Notes: a model not told the origin generated them from the letters alone. Counted from the stretch's first letter, positions 1 through 6,360 are shown. The stretch is 9,835 nt of DNA from Eubacterium sp. (GCA_020844525.1 JAJGAH010000057.1:1-9835); one strand, 5' to 3'. Translations and numbers: made by a program.

Positions 1-617
1 CCGCATAAAAGCTCATATATATAGAGATAGGCAAGCGAGGTGGCAATCGGTTTATACCTGCCCTTCCGCACCTCTGTCCGCCAGGTAAAATATCCGCGCA
101 GCTGGCGGAGATTCAGATCATGATAGGTAGTAAAATACCTGTGTATCGTGCCGTTCCAGGGAACATGGTCTTCATAATCTTCCATGAATTTTCCCTGCCG
201 GTAGAGATTTTGTGCCTTGTTCAAAAGCGATCCGTCGCCGTATTCATACAGGCGGGCCATCGCAAGGATTTTCTGTGGGATATCCGGCTTCGGGCAGATA
301 TTCCCTGTCATAGTCGTGTTCCCAGCTGAGCATATTCTTGCAGCATTTCCGTCTGAACTGCTCTCTCCTGCAGCATTGCCATCTGCGCTGCCCTCTTTTA
401 CGGCATTGCCATCTGAGCTGCTCTCTCTTACAGTATCGTGATCGGGAAAATCTCTTTTTTCAGCATTGCTGGTCGTGCATTTCCTGGTAACTGAGTTTGC
501 AAATGGCAGAGCGGTGTCACGGAATACATGATCGTCCTTTTCAGCTTTTTTCTCAAGGACAATGGTAAACTTTTTTCTGTTTTTCTCTGTATCATCGGAA
601 TGTCCGGCAAACATCAT
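1..617 (-). CDS. TerB-N domain protein, 5' part (runs off left edge)
   Basis: An open frame starts at an ATG-ATG pair (617 and 614) and runs without a stop to the left edge, giving 205 visible residues. A GAGG ribosome binding site lies at 625-628. The first ~62 residues are charged and unremarkable. Residues 63-92 are three 10-residue repeats with the core SSSDGNA/GSADGNA, which looks like a flexible linker. From about residue 110 the sequence matches my memory of the TerB-N domain: an EDYEDHVPW motif near 147-154, then RYFTTYHDLNLRQLRGYFTW (160-179), an R-rich stretch, and AYLYIYELL (196-204). TerB-N proteins usually carry further domains (often TerB or TerB-C) that would lie beyond the edge. 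TerB-type domains are linked to tellurite/stress systems in comparative work, but the function of this architecture is not established. It is downstream of the radical SAM gene on the same strand with a 94-base gap. Confidence 0.75.
   Translation of the reverse strand, partial: MMFAGHSDDTEKNRKKFTIVLEKKAEKDDHVFRDTALPFANSVTRKCTTSNAEKRDFPDHDTVRESSSDGNAVKEGSADGNAAGESSSDGNAARICSAGNTTMTGNICPKPDIPQKILAMARLYEYGDGSLLNKAQNLYRQGKFMEDYEDHVPWNGTIHRYFTTYHDLNLRQLRGYFTWRTEVRKGRYKPIATSLAYLYIYELLC
343..432. repeat. 30-bp tandem repeat, three copies, inside the TerB-N gene
   Basis: Three head-to-tail 30-base units lie at 343-372, 373-402 and 403-432. The last two differ at only a few positions. On the coding (minus) strand each unit gives ten residues with the core S-x-D-G-N-A, so the repeat keeps the frame. 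A degenerate partial fourth unit (protein CSAGN) follows at lower coordinates. Such a repeat can expand or contract in steps of ten residues and makes a low-complexity linker ahead of the TerB-N domain. Confidence 0.8.
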
Positions 618-666
618 TGTTTTTCCTCAAATGTACAATCCTGGAATGACATTCAGGCTTAGTTTC

Positions 667-695
667 ATCATTGAACGCTATGTGGGAATGCTCAA
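667..695 (-). promoter_or_regulatory. Weak sigma-A-like promoter candidate for the TerB-N gene
   Basis: On the minus strand TTGAGC (695-690) and AATGAT (672-667) are spaced by 17 bases; each matches the consensus at 4 of 6 positions. It lies in the 94-base gap before the TerB-N start. This is only a consensus match; read-through from the upstream radical SAM gene is equally possible, because no terminator is evident in the gap. Confidence 0.25.
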
Positions 696-711
696 TTGCC
701 CTGAACATCAT

Positions 712-1620
712 TCATGCGTGCGCAATCTTTAACCGTAAAAGATTGATGACCCGTTTTTTATCTGTCACCCAGCGCGGAGAAATCAGCAGATTTCTTGGCC
801 CGTCACCTGTCATCCGATGAACCAGCGTCCCTTCCGGCAGAAGCTTCAGGCACTCCACCACCAGATCACAGTACTCTTCCATCGTCATCTGTGGAAACGG
901 ATGCTGTTTATACTCATCAGCAAGTTCTGAGCCCTTCAGAATATTCAGCATCTGCAGCTTGATACCATCAATCTGCGGCTGAAGAGAACTGAGAAAACGC
1001 ACGGTTGAAAGCATATCCTCCCTGGATTCCCCGGGAAGGCCAAGAATCACGTGCACAATTACTGTCAGTCCTGCTTCCTTTAACCGTCTGTAACAATCTG
1101 TAAATACAGAAGTCGGATATCCCCGGTGAATTCTTTCTGCTGTACGATCATGTATGGTCTGCAGACCCAATTCGACCCAGACAGGTTTGATCTCATTCAG
1201 TTTCTGCAGCATGGCAAGCTTCCCGGCATCAATACAGTCAGGTCTTGTTCCGATCGAGAGAATGACGATATCCTCCCGCTGGATGACGCTATTGTATAGC
1301 TTATATAGATATTCTGTATCACCATAGGTGTTCGTGTAGGACTGGAAGTAAGCGATATATTTTCTTTGAGAAGCAGGTATAGATGCCGGGATCTTCCGGT
1401 CTACCATGGCCCTGGCCGCAGCAATCTGCGCATCTATACTGCGGATGTCCTTTAAGGATTTCGCAAACTCCCCCGATCCGCCTGCGGAGCAGAACGTACA
1501 TCCGCCCGTTCCGATTCTGCCATCGCGGTTCGGACAGGTACAGCCGGATTCCAGGGAAAGCTTATAGATCTTCTTCCCATACTGCTTCTTCAGATAATCG
1601 GACAACGTGTAAATTTTCAT
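712..1620 (-). CDS. TIGR01212-type radical SAM protein (YhcC/YtqA family)
   Basis: A 302-residue protein, full length for the family. The radical SAM cluster motif is in the family-specific form: CPNRDG followed by GGCTFC, with cysteines at 29, 41 and 44 expected to hold a 4Fe-4S cluster. Other family landmarks are GTRPDC (125-130), ELGLQT (150-155), VILGLPGE (191-198) and HRMTGDGP (268-275). The family is Elp3-related. The B. subtilis member YtqA has, as I recall, been linked to wobble-uridine tRNA modification; applying that here is inference. Two adjacent ATGs (1623 and 1620) could start it. I chose 1620, because GGAGG then sits 4 bases upstream rather than 1. The stop codon of the upstream HxlR gene shares one base with this start (TGATG), which suggests translational coupling. 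No tRNA-modification partner such as MnmM is visible nearby. Confidence 0.88.
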   Translation of the reverse strand: MKIYTLSDYLKKQYGKKIYKLSLESGCTCPNRDGRIGTGGCTFCSAGGSGEFAKSLKDIRSIDAQIAAARAMVDRKIPASIPASQRKYIAYFQSYTNTYGDTEYLYKLYNSVIQREDIVILSIGTRPDCIDAGKLAMLQKLNEIKPVWVELGLQTIHDRTAERIHRGYPTSVFTDCYRRLKEAGLTVIVHVILGLPGESREDMLSTVRFLSSLQPQIDGIKLQMLNILKGSELADEYKQHPFPQMTMEEYCDLVVECLKLLPEGTLVHRMTGDGPRNLLISPRWVTDKKRVINLLRLKIAHA

Positions 1621-1994
1621 CATCCCTCCGGATTGATATTCTGTACAGGATTTGTCTTCAGATAGGAGATGTATTCGTTACCCCATACCTCAATCGCCTG
1701 CAGAACTGTTCTGAATTTTTCTCCGATCGGTGTCAGGGCATATTCCACGCGCAGAGTTCCTTCCGTGTAGACCCTGCGGTGGATAAGGCCCTCCCTTTCC
1801 AGATACTTCAGCTGATTGGACAGCGTTCCCTGCGCGATCTCAATTCTGCGCAGCAGTTCATTGAAGCGCACCGGTCCATCCGCCAGCTGGTACAGGATGA
1901 GAATTGCCCATTTACCCTGTAGTATTTTCTGCGTCGTAACATAAGGACAGATACCGAACAAATCGTCTCCCTGCTTTCGAACAGTTTCGTTCAT
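1620..1994 (-). CDS. HxlR-family winged-helix transcriptional regulator (module 1)
   Basis: A small DNA-binding protein of the HxlR (DUF24) family. The landmarks are ICPYVTTQKILQGKW near the N terminus, RFNELLRRI, the recognition-helix region QGTLSNQLKYLEREGLIHR (about 55-73), the wing YALTPIGEKF (85-94) and VWGNEY (103-108). The cysteine of the CP motif (C16) is at the place where family members such as YodB, HypR and CatR carry their redox-sensing cysteine, so thiol sensing is possible but not shown. The frame also allows a start at 2009 (129 aa); I prefer 1994 (124 aa) because GGAG lies 9 bases upstream of it, whereas nothing resembling a ribosome binding site precedes 2009. It is divergent from the dioxygenase gene and probably controls it and itself. 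Its stop overlaps the start of the radical SAM gene. Confidence 0.9.
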   Translation of the reverse strand: MNETVRKQGDDLFGICPYVTTQKILQGKWAILILYQLADGPVRFNELLRRIEIAQGTLSNQLKYLEREGLIHRRVYTEGTLRVEYALTPIGEKFRTVLQAIEVWGNEYISYLKTNPVQNINPEG

Positions 1995-2247
1995 CTGATT
2001 TTTCTCCATTTCATCATAGCATAATATCAGATTCCATGCGGTAACCTGAAAATGACCAGTTCTCTCAAAAGATACTAATTGACTTTCATACTTGATATGA
2101 TATTCTGAAGTTACTTCAATAAATGGACTATGTCAATGCTTTGTTGTGCATATACGGAAATAGGATTGAGGTCCCGTAGTTCAACATGCATCATAGTTCA
2201 TGATTTATCATTTGATCTTTCTTATCAAGATGAAAGGCGATTGTCTA
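1995..2247. promoter_or_regulatory. Divergent control region between HxlR-1 and the dioxygenase
   Basis: About 250 AT-rich bases separate the two starts. For the plus strand, TTGACT (2079-2084) and TATTCT (2101-2106) form a candidate promoter with a 16-base spacer. The -35 box is flanked by direct repeats GATACT (2071-2076) and CATACT (2088-2093), spaced 17 bases. A perfect 13-base palindrome follows at 2106-2118. The layout is typical of a regulator acting on its divergent neighbour, but no binding data are available. Confidence 0.45.
2106..2118. promoter_or_regulatory. Candidate HxlR operator palindrome TGAAGTTACTTCA
   Basis: A perfect palindrome with a single central base (TGAAGT-T-ACTTCA). 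It abuts the candidate -10 box of the dioxygenase promoter, a place where a bound dimer would block transcription. HxlR-family regulators bind short inverted repeats as dimers, and AGT/ACT half sites fit what I recall of the family. Assignment to this regulator is inference. Confidence 0.4.
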
Positions 2248-3036
2248 ATGCGTAACGTGAGAATGCCCGTTATTTTTTCAGGACATGGTAGTCCAATGAT
2301 TGCCCTCGAGAATAATGAAATCACAAAGGGCATGGAGGATATTGGCCGATACGTCGTCGATCACTACGGAAAGCCAAAGGCGATCCTGGCCATTTCTGCA
2401 CATTGGTATACGGATGGTACATACATTCAGAGTGCACCTCAGCCAAGACAGATTTATGATATGTACGGTTTTCCGGAGGAATTGTATGCTGTAAAGTACC
2501 CTGCCCGGGGAGATGGAGAACTGACCGCACGGGTGCAGAAGATCCTCGGAAATCAGGTATCCGTTAATAATGATTGGGGCATCGACCATGGCACCTGGAC
2601 CGTCCTTGTTCACATGTTTCCCGAGGCTGACATTCCGGTTGTGCAGTTGTCAGTAAATGGCCGTATTTCTGCGGCCGAAAGTTATAAGATTGGAAAACAG
2701 CTTGATGCGCTGCGCAATGAGGGATATCTCATTCTGGGAAGTGGAAATATCGTTCACAATCTGATGCGTGTGGAATGGGACAATGAGGGCGGCACGCCAA
2801 TGACGCTGGGCTTTAATAAGAAAATAACGGATGCTGTTATTTCCGGAGATGAGGATGTTGTGATCCATTATGACAAATTGCCGGACGCAGCCTATGCTGT
2901 GCCGACACCGGATCATTTTCTGCCTCTTCTGTACTGCCTTGGCGCTGCAGAGGGGGACAAAGTCCGGGTCTTCAATAATGTCTGTAATCTTGGTTCAATG
3001 GCGATGACGGGTTATTTATTTGAAAAGGATTGTTAA
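2248..3036 (+). CDS. LigB-type class III extradiol ring-cleavage dioxygenase (DODA/YgiD-like)
   Basis: A 262-residue protein, the usual size for the 4,5-DOPA dioxygenase/YgiD group. The N terminus RMPVIFSGHGSPM is diagnostic. Candidate metal and catalytic histidines are H13 (GHGSP), H52 (SAHWYT), H114 (DHGTWTVL), H170 (GSGNIVHNL) and H223 (PTPDHFLPL). Family members open catechol rings, for example L-DOPA, using a divalent metal and O2, in the cytoplasm. The frame is open from ATG 2200, but I prefer ATG 2248, because AAAGG lies 10 bases upstream and the protein then starts like its relatives; ATG 2230 and 2263 are other options. It is divergent from an HxlR regulator and followed after 85 bases by a PPOX-family gene. 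The true substrate is unknown; many YgiD-like proteins have no proven role. Confidence 0.9.
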   Translation: MRNVRMPVIFSGHGSPMIALENNEITKGMEDIGRYVVDHYGKPKAILAISAHWYTDGTYIQSAPQPRQIYDMYGFPEELYAVKYPARGDGELTARVQKILGNQVSVNNDWGIDHGTWTVLVHMFPEADIPVVQLSVNGRISAAESYKIGKQLDALRNEGYLILGSGNIVHNLMRVEWDNEGGTPMTLGFNKKITDAVISGDEDVVIHYDKLPDAAYAVPTPDHFLPLLYCLGAAEGDKVRVFNNVCNLGSMAMTGYLFEKDC

Positions 3037-3051
3037 TCATTACGGTGTGTC

Positions 3052-3070
3052 TGTTCATCTTTCATGAACA
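3052..3070 (+). other. Weak AT-rich hairpin between dioxygenase and PPOX genes
   Basis: TGTTCAT and ATGAACA form a perfect 7-bp stem around a 5-base loop (3059-3063), just after the dioxygenase stop. It is followed by ATTATTAG rather than a run of T. It could pause or process a two-gene transcript, but it is too weak and lacks the T-tract for a confident terminator. Confidence 0.3.
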
Positions 3071-3121
3071 ATTATTAGACAGGACTCATACAAAACTGAT
3101 ACAAAGCAAGGAGGTTACAAT

Positions 3122-3517
3122 ATGGAAAAAGTACTGGAATTCCTGAAACAAGCAGGGGTATGGTATCTGGCAACTGTCGATGAGGACGGCAATCCGCAGG
3201 TTCGTCCCTTCGGTGCGCAGAACATCTTCGAGGATAAGCTCTATATCCAGACGGGTCTGAAGAAAAAAGTGGCGCAGCAGATGCTTGCACATCCGCAGAT
3301 TGCCATCAGCGGTATGGCGAAAGGCAAATGGATTCGGCTGAATGCAGAGGCTGTGCACGATGAACGAATTGAGGCACAGCAGGCTATGTTGGATGCAAAT
3401 CCGGATCTTAAGTCCATGTATACTGCCGGGGACGGAAATACAGCAGTCTTTTATCTGAAAAATGCGACGGCTGAGATCTGCAGCTTTACAGAGGAACCGG
3501 AGATTATTCATTTCTGA
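3122..3517 (+). CDS. Pyridoxamine 5'-phosphate oxidase (PPOX) family split-barrel protein
   Basis: A 131-residue single-domain protein with the flavin-binding split-barrel pattern: GVWYLATVDEDGNPQVRPFG (12-31), then a strand around KLYIQTGLKKKVAQQM (39-54) and the central segment KGKWIRLNAEAV (67-78). Small members of this group bind FMN or a related flavin and act as reductases or as flavin/heme-binding proteins; only some are real PNP oxidases, and this one is shorter than PdxH. The start is firm: AAGGAGG at 3108-3114 sits 7 bases before ATG. It follows the dioxygenase by 85 bases on the same strand and may share its transcript, which would place it under the same HxlR control. The substrate cannot be read from the sequence. 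Confidence 0.87.
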   Translation: MEKVLEFLKQAGVWYLATVDEDGNPQVRPFGAQNIFEDKLYIQTGLKKKVAQQMLAHPQIAISGMAKGKWIRLNAEAVHDERIEAQQAMLDANPDLKSMYTAGDGNTAVFYLKNATAEICSFTEEPEIIHF

Positions 3518-3637
3518 CCGTTACGTTACCAAAAAATATTTTCCCGCACCTCTGCATTACGAATACCAGAGAATACAGAAAAATACGGGACCTGCAGGGG
3601 TGCTGAAAGGATTCTGCTTTCGTGTGGCAGAGAGCAT

Positions 3638-4309
3638 TCAGAATCCATACTTTGCAAGGTCAACCCTGTAATCATCACCAACTTCAATGCCATCTGCTTC
3701 CAGGAGTTTTTTCTGCACTTCTTCACCGCCAAACGCAAAGCGGCCGGACAGTTTTCCCTCGGAATTAACAATCCGGTAACAGGGTATATGTTCCGGATCA
3801 GGGTTTTTATGCAGAGCGTTTCCAACTGCTCTGCACATCCTGGGATTCCCTGCCAGTTCCGCAATACGGCTATAGGTAGCCACGCGGCCCTTGGGTACTT
3901 TTTTGACCGCTTCATAAATCCGTCTGGTCGGTGTATTGCAGATGAGGTGCCAGGAACGATCAATCATATCCAGAATCTGTCTTTCCGGCACCGGACCGTC
4001 CAGCCTGATTGTCACCCAATGCCGTTTGTTCATGTGATAAGCCGGGAAAAAGCCTTCCGCCTGGATCACCATGCCGATGAAATCCGGGTCTGATTTGACA
4101 TTCACGACAGGGATGTCATCTTCTATGCCGCCTGTATCGGAGTCTCTCAGACCTAAATGTTCAGCCTTTACCTTCATAAAAAGGGCAAACCATTTTCCAG
4201 AATAGGAATCCCTGACAACCTTATAGTCAGGGTGTGCCTTCCACAGTGATTCCAGGCTTGCGTGATATTTTTTTGAGATCTCTTCTATCAGACTATCCGT
4301 CAGATCCAT
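3638..4309 (-). CDS. MmcQ/YjbR domain fused to MGMT-type DNA-binding domain (PCYR active site)
   Basis: A 223-residue two-domain protein. Residues ~1-122 match the MmcQ/YjbR fold (GKWFALFMKV near 38-47, VNVKSDPDF near 69-77, PAYHMNKRHWVTIRLDG at 89-105). Residues ~128-223 match the C-terminal domain of O6-alkylguanine-DNA alkyltransferases: VPKGRVATYSRIAELAG (138-154), the arginine-finger helix RAVGNALHKNP (160-170), and the active-site stretch IPCYRIV (175-181). The acceptor cysteine C177 is present, but the usual PCHR histidine is tyrosine (Y178). The alkyltransferase N-terminal domain is absent. It may repair or merely sense alkylated bases. The start is supported by GGAAGGGG at 4315-4322, 5 bases upstream. 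It converges on the PPOX gene and has no obvious operon partner. Confidence 0.88.
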   Translation of the reverse strand: MDLTDSLIEEISKKYHASLESLWKAHPDYKVVRDSYSGKWFALFMKVKAEHLGLRDSDTGGIEDDIPVVNVKSDPDFIGMVIQAEGFFPAYHMNKRHWVTIRLDGPVPERQILDMIDRSWHLICNTPTRRIYEAVKKVPKGRVATYSRIAELAGNPRMCRAVGNALHKNPDPEHIPCYRIVNSEGKLSGRFAFGGEEVQKKLLEADGIEVGDDYRVDLAKYGF

Positions 4310-4489
4310 TGATTCCCCTTCCTTTTCTATCCGGAGACAACATTGTAATTGTTACGTATGAACCCCATCCCATACGCTGTCGTTCCAGCATAAACAGGAA
4401 TGTAGCAGCGTTTATTACACTATTCGCTTCCATATAGCGTAAGATACTCCTCAATGATAGCAGATAATATCTATACCAAAAAGAATATC
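4310..4489. other. Intergenic region between MFS gene and MmcQ-MGMT gene
   Basis: These 180 bases hold no credible coding frame. They must carry the 3' end of the MFS transcript and probably the promoter of the MmcQ-MGMT gene, both on the minus strand. One inverted repeat is visible, ACGCTG (4374-4379) with CAGCGT (4406-4411), plus inner TTCC/GGAA pairs. It has no T-run on the minus-strand exit side, so it is not a convincing terminator. Confidence 0.4.
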
Positions 4490-5683
4490 TCAGTTTTTAG
4501 TCTTCTTTAACTTCCGGTAGGAAAATTCCAGCATCCCCATGTTCATCAGAGCAAAAATCAGCAGATAGAAGGGCATGATCCAGATTCCCACAGCCTGTTG
4601 CAGAAGCCCGAAGACCATCGGCATAAAGGTACTGCCGACATAGGCGGAAGCCATCTGAAGACCGATCATGGCCGCACTGTTCTTTTTCCCGAAGTTCTGC
4701 GGCGCCATATGCTGGATTGCCGGATAGACTGGCCCCATTCCGGTTCCGATGATCACGAATCCGACTGCTGTGATCAAATACCCGGGGAAGGGAAGCATGA
4801 CGATCAGAATGCCAATGAGTTCAAGCGCGATTCCCATACGGATCATCTTCCTGTCACCAAACCGGTTGGAGATAAATCCTGCGATCAGCCTTCCCAGCAT
4901 CAGACCACCAAAGATCAGCGAACCAAAAGAAGCAATTGTTTCGGCGCCGAGTCCCTGCTTTGTTCCTGCGAAATAACTGGGTACCCAGAGAAAGCAGGTT
5001 GCCTCACCGCCACAGTAGGCAAAAAAGGCGGCCAGTGTCTGTATCGCTCCCGGTTCTTTTACTGCCTCCCGGATACCTGCGCTGTTTTTTAATGTTTCCT
5101 CCTCTTCTGCCGTCTGATTCTTTTTCCACAGAGGAAGCGAGAGAATGCAAACAAAGAGTATGGTGCTCTGCAGACAGGCCGTCCAGCGATAGCCTTCATT
5201 CCAATGCGCATGCCGAAGCGCTGATGCCATAATATAAGGGCTGATCATAGCCCCGACACCGTAAAAGCAGTGCAGAAAGTTCATGATGGAGCCGGAGTAG
5301 TGCAAGGCTACATAATTATTAATGGAAGCATCTATTGCACCGGCACCGAGCCCATAGGGAATTGATACAAGGAACAGCATCCAGTATTCTGTGCAGACAG
5401 AGAAACCCAGAAGACCACCGATCGTCAGCAGAATAGAAATGATAACAATCCATTTGGTCTGTATCTTTTGCATCAGCTTCGGACTGACCAGGGCGGATAT
5501 GATTGTCATGAAAGAGATTGTCATGGAAACATATCCGGCATAAGAGGATGGTACGCCAAATGCACTTTGCATTTCCGGCCAGCCGGAGCCCAGAAGGGAA
5601 TCCGGAAGTCCCAGACTGACAAAAATCAAGTAAATAACTGCAATCAATAAAAAATATCCCGTTTGCCTCTTTCGATCTGTCAC
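4490..5683 (-). CDS. Major facilitator superfamily transporter
   Basis: A 397-residue integral membrane protein of the usual 12-helix MFS size. The N-terminal half contains LIFVSLGLPDSLLGSGWP in helix 1 and the following loop. A charged cytoplasmic loop (KKNQTAEEEETLKNS) separates the halves near residues 190-205, and the second half repeats an MFS motif-A-like loop, ISNRFGDRK. The frame is open to an ATG at 5794 and another at 5701. I prefer a GTG start at 5683, because AAGGAG (5694-5689) sits 5 bases before it and the protein then begins shortly before helix 1. It lies 135 bases downstream of the second HxlR gene on the same strand, so it may be co-transcribed and export a toxic compound. 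Substrate unknown; sugar or small-molecule uptake is also possible. Confidence 0.9.
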   Translation of the reverse strand: MTDRKRQTGYFLLIAVIYLIFVSLGLPDSLLGSGWPEMQSAFGVPSSYAGYVSMTISFMTIISALVSPKLMQKIQTKWIVIISILLTIGGLLGFSVCTEYWMLFLVSIPYGLGAGAIDASINNYVALHYSGSIMNFLHCFYGVGAMISPYIMASALRHAHWNEGYRWTACLQSTILFVCILSLPLWKKNQTAEEEETLKNSAGIREAVKEPGAIQTLAAFFAYCGGEATCFLWVPSYFAGTKQGLGAETIASFGSLIFGGLMLGRLIAGFISNRFGDRKMIRMGIALELIGILIVMLPFPGYLITAVGFVIIGTGMGPVYPAIQHMAPQNFGKKNSAAMIGLQMASAYVGSTFMPMVFGLLQQAVGIWIMPFYLLIFALMNMGMLEFSYRKLKKTKN

Positions 5684-5694
5684 TTTTTCTCCTT
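5684..5694 (-). promoter_or_regulatory. Ribosome binding site that selects the GTG start of the MFS gene
   Basis: AAGGAG at 5694-5689 on the minus strand is separated by five A residues from GTG at 5683-5681. Neither in-frame upstream ATG (5701, 5794) has a comparable site, and starting at 5794 would add a polar leader unlike MFS N termini. The GTG start therefore fits best. Confidence 0.7.
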
Positions 5695-5745
5695 CCACCA
5701 TAAATATTAAATTTATCCATGCAGACAAACCTCTGCTCAGGCAGT

Positions 5746-5761
5746 CTGATTTAAAAATCAG
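5746..5761. repeat. Short hairpin palindrome upstream of the MFS gene
   Basis: CTGATTT and AAATCAG form a perfect 7-bp inverted repeat with a 2-base centre, in the 135-base gap between the HxlR-2 stop and the MFS start. A separate 8-base palindrome CTGATCAG lies at 5780-5787, sharing the CTGAT core. It could be an operator or a transcript hairpin separating expression of the two genes; the sequence does not decide. Confidence 0.4.
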
Positions 5762-5818
5762 CCATGAATCTGCCGCCCCCTGATCAGAAGTCAAAAATAT
5801 CGTACACAGCCACCCTGG

Positions 5819-6187
5819 TCAAAACGTCCCGGCCATATATTCCCGTCCCCATGCGCAGATCGGATAAATCACATCCTTTAATGTCTTTCCCCGGTCTGTC
5901 AGGGAGTATTCCGTCTTCGGCGGTACCACCGGATATACCTCCCGGTGAATGAGTCCATCCGCTTCAAGCTCCCGAAGCTGCTGTGTAAGCATTTTAGCTG
6001 TCGCATTTGGCATATAATTCTGCAGTTCATGAAAGCGCAGCACCTTGTCTTCAAATAGATGATATAAAATGATGGCCTTGTATTTTCCTCCGATCTGACT
6101 GAGCGTAGCCTCTACCGGGCAGTGAAAGGGTTTCTGCTCCACATTTTCATTTCTGTTCTGAACATCAACATTCCTGACTTTCTTCAT
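5819..6187 (-). CDS. HxlR-family winged-helix transcriptional regulator (module 2)
   Basis: A 122-residue HxlR/DUF24 protein. It shows HCPVEATLSQIGGKYKAIIL (22-41), RFHELQNYMP (51-60), the recognition segment TAKMLTQQLRELEADGLIHR (63-82), the wing EYSLTDRGKTL (93-103) and CAWGREYM (111-118). C23 is the family CP-motif cysteine used for redox sensing in YodB, HypR and related proteins; C111 is a second cysteine that could pair with it within or between subunits. The sequence is clearly different from the first HxlR of the window, so the two are not a recent duplication. ATG 6187 has only a distant GGGAGG (14-base spacing), so initiation may be weak. It is divergent from the four-enzyme operon and upstream of the MFS gene, and probably represses one or both. 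Confidence 0.92.
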   Translation of the reverse strand: MKKVRNVDVQNRNENVEQKPFHCPVEATLSQIGGKYKAIILYHLFEDKVLRFHELQNYMPNATAKMLTQQLRELEADGLIHREVYPVVPPKTEYSLTDRGKTLKDVIYPICAWGREYMAGTF

Positions 6188-6316
6188 TTTCTCAGATACG
6201 ACCTCCCTTTATTCAAAAGTGATTCTCTTATTCATATCTTATACAACGCCTGCTATGCAAAAGGATCATTCAATCTGCTCCTTCGAACAGCGTCAAGAAA
6301 TCCAAAACACGCTCTT

Positions 6317-6340
6317 TATAGTTTCTAATTAGATACTATA
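6317..6340. promoter_or_regulatory. 24-bp near-perfect palindrome, candidate HxlR-2 operator
   Basis: The element has outer arms TATAGT and ACTATA and a perfectly symmetric core TCTAATTAGA; only one position pair breaks symmetry (T at both 6323 and 6334). It occupies the space between the candidate -35 and -10 boxes of the HxlR-2 promoter, so a bound dimer would shut off that promoter. This length of symmetry is well above what is expected by chance in a short gap. The link to HxlR-2 is inferred from position. Confidence 0.55.
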
Positions 6341-6348
6341 TGACAAAA

Positions 6349-6360
6349 AAGTGCGTACTT
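6349..6360. promoter_or_regulatory. Second imperfect palindrome AAGTGCGTACTT
   Basis: A 12-base palindrome with one mismatched pair. It overlaps the region where the -35 box of the four-enzyme operon should be. It shares AAGT/ACTT half sites with the palindrome upstream of the dioxygenase, as might be expected for two related regulators. It is short, so chance is not excluded. Confidence 0.3.

Noticed and set aside
343..432. Tandem repeat considered as a CRISPR-like array
   Set aside because: The units are directly adjacent with no spacers and encode an in-frame decapeptide repeat.
1383..1922. Plus-strand open frame of 179 codons across the radical SAM and HxlR-1 genes
   Set aside because: It spans two overlapping, well-recognised minus-strand genes and has no family resemblance, so it is a shadow frame.
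3546..3603. 11-bp stem GCACCTCTGCA/TGCAGGGGTGC with one mismatched position
   Set aside because: The 36-base loop and lack of a T-run make a terminator unlikely; it could be a chance pairing.
3609..3646. 8-bp inverted repeat GGATTCTG/CAGAATCC near the convergent ends of the PPOX and MmcQ-MGMT genes
   Set aside because: Considered as a bidirectional terminator, but the loop is 22 bases, it overlaps the coding end, and no T-run follows on either strand.
3526..3963. Minus-strand open frame of 145 codons inside the MmcQ-MGMT gene
   Set aside because: It is in another frame of a gene with clear domain motifs on the same strand and shows no protein features of its own.
4374..4411. Inverted repeat ACGCTG/CAGCGT downstream of the MFS gene
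   Set aside because: There is no T-run on the minus-strand exit side, so it is not supported as the MFS terminator.
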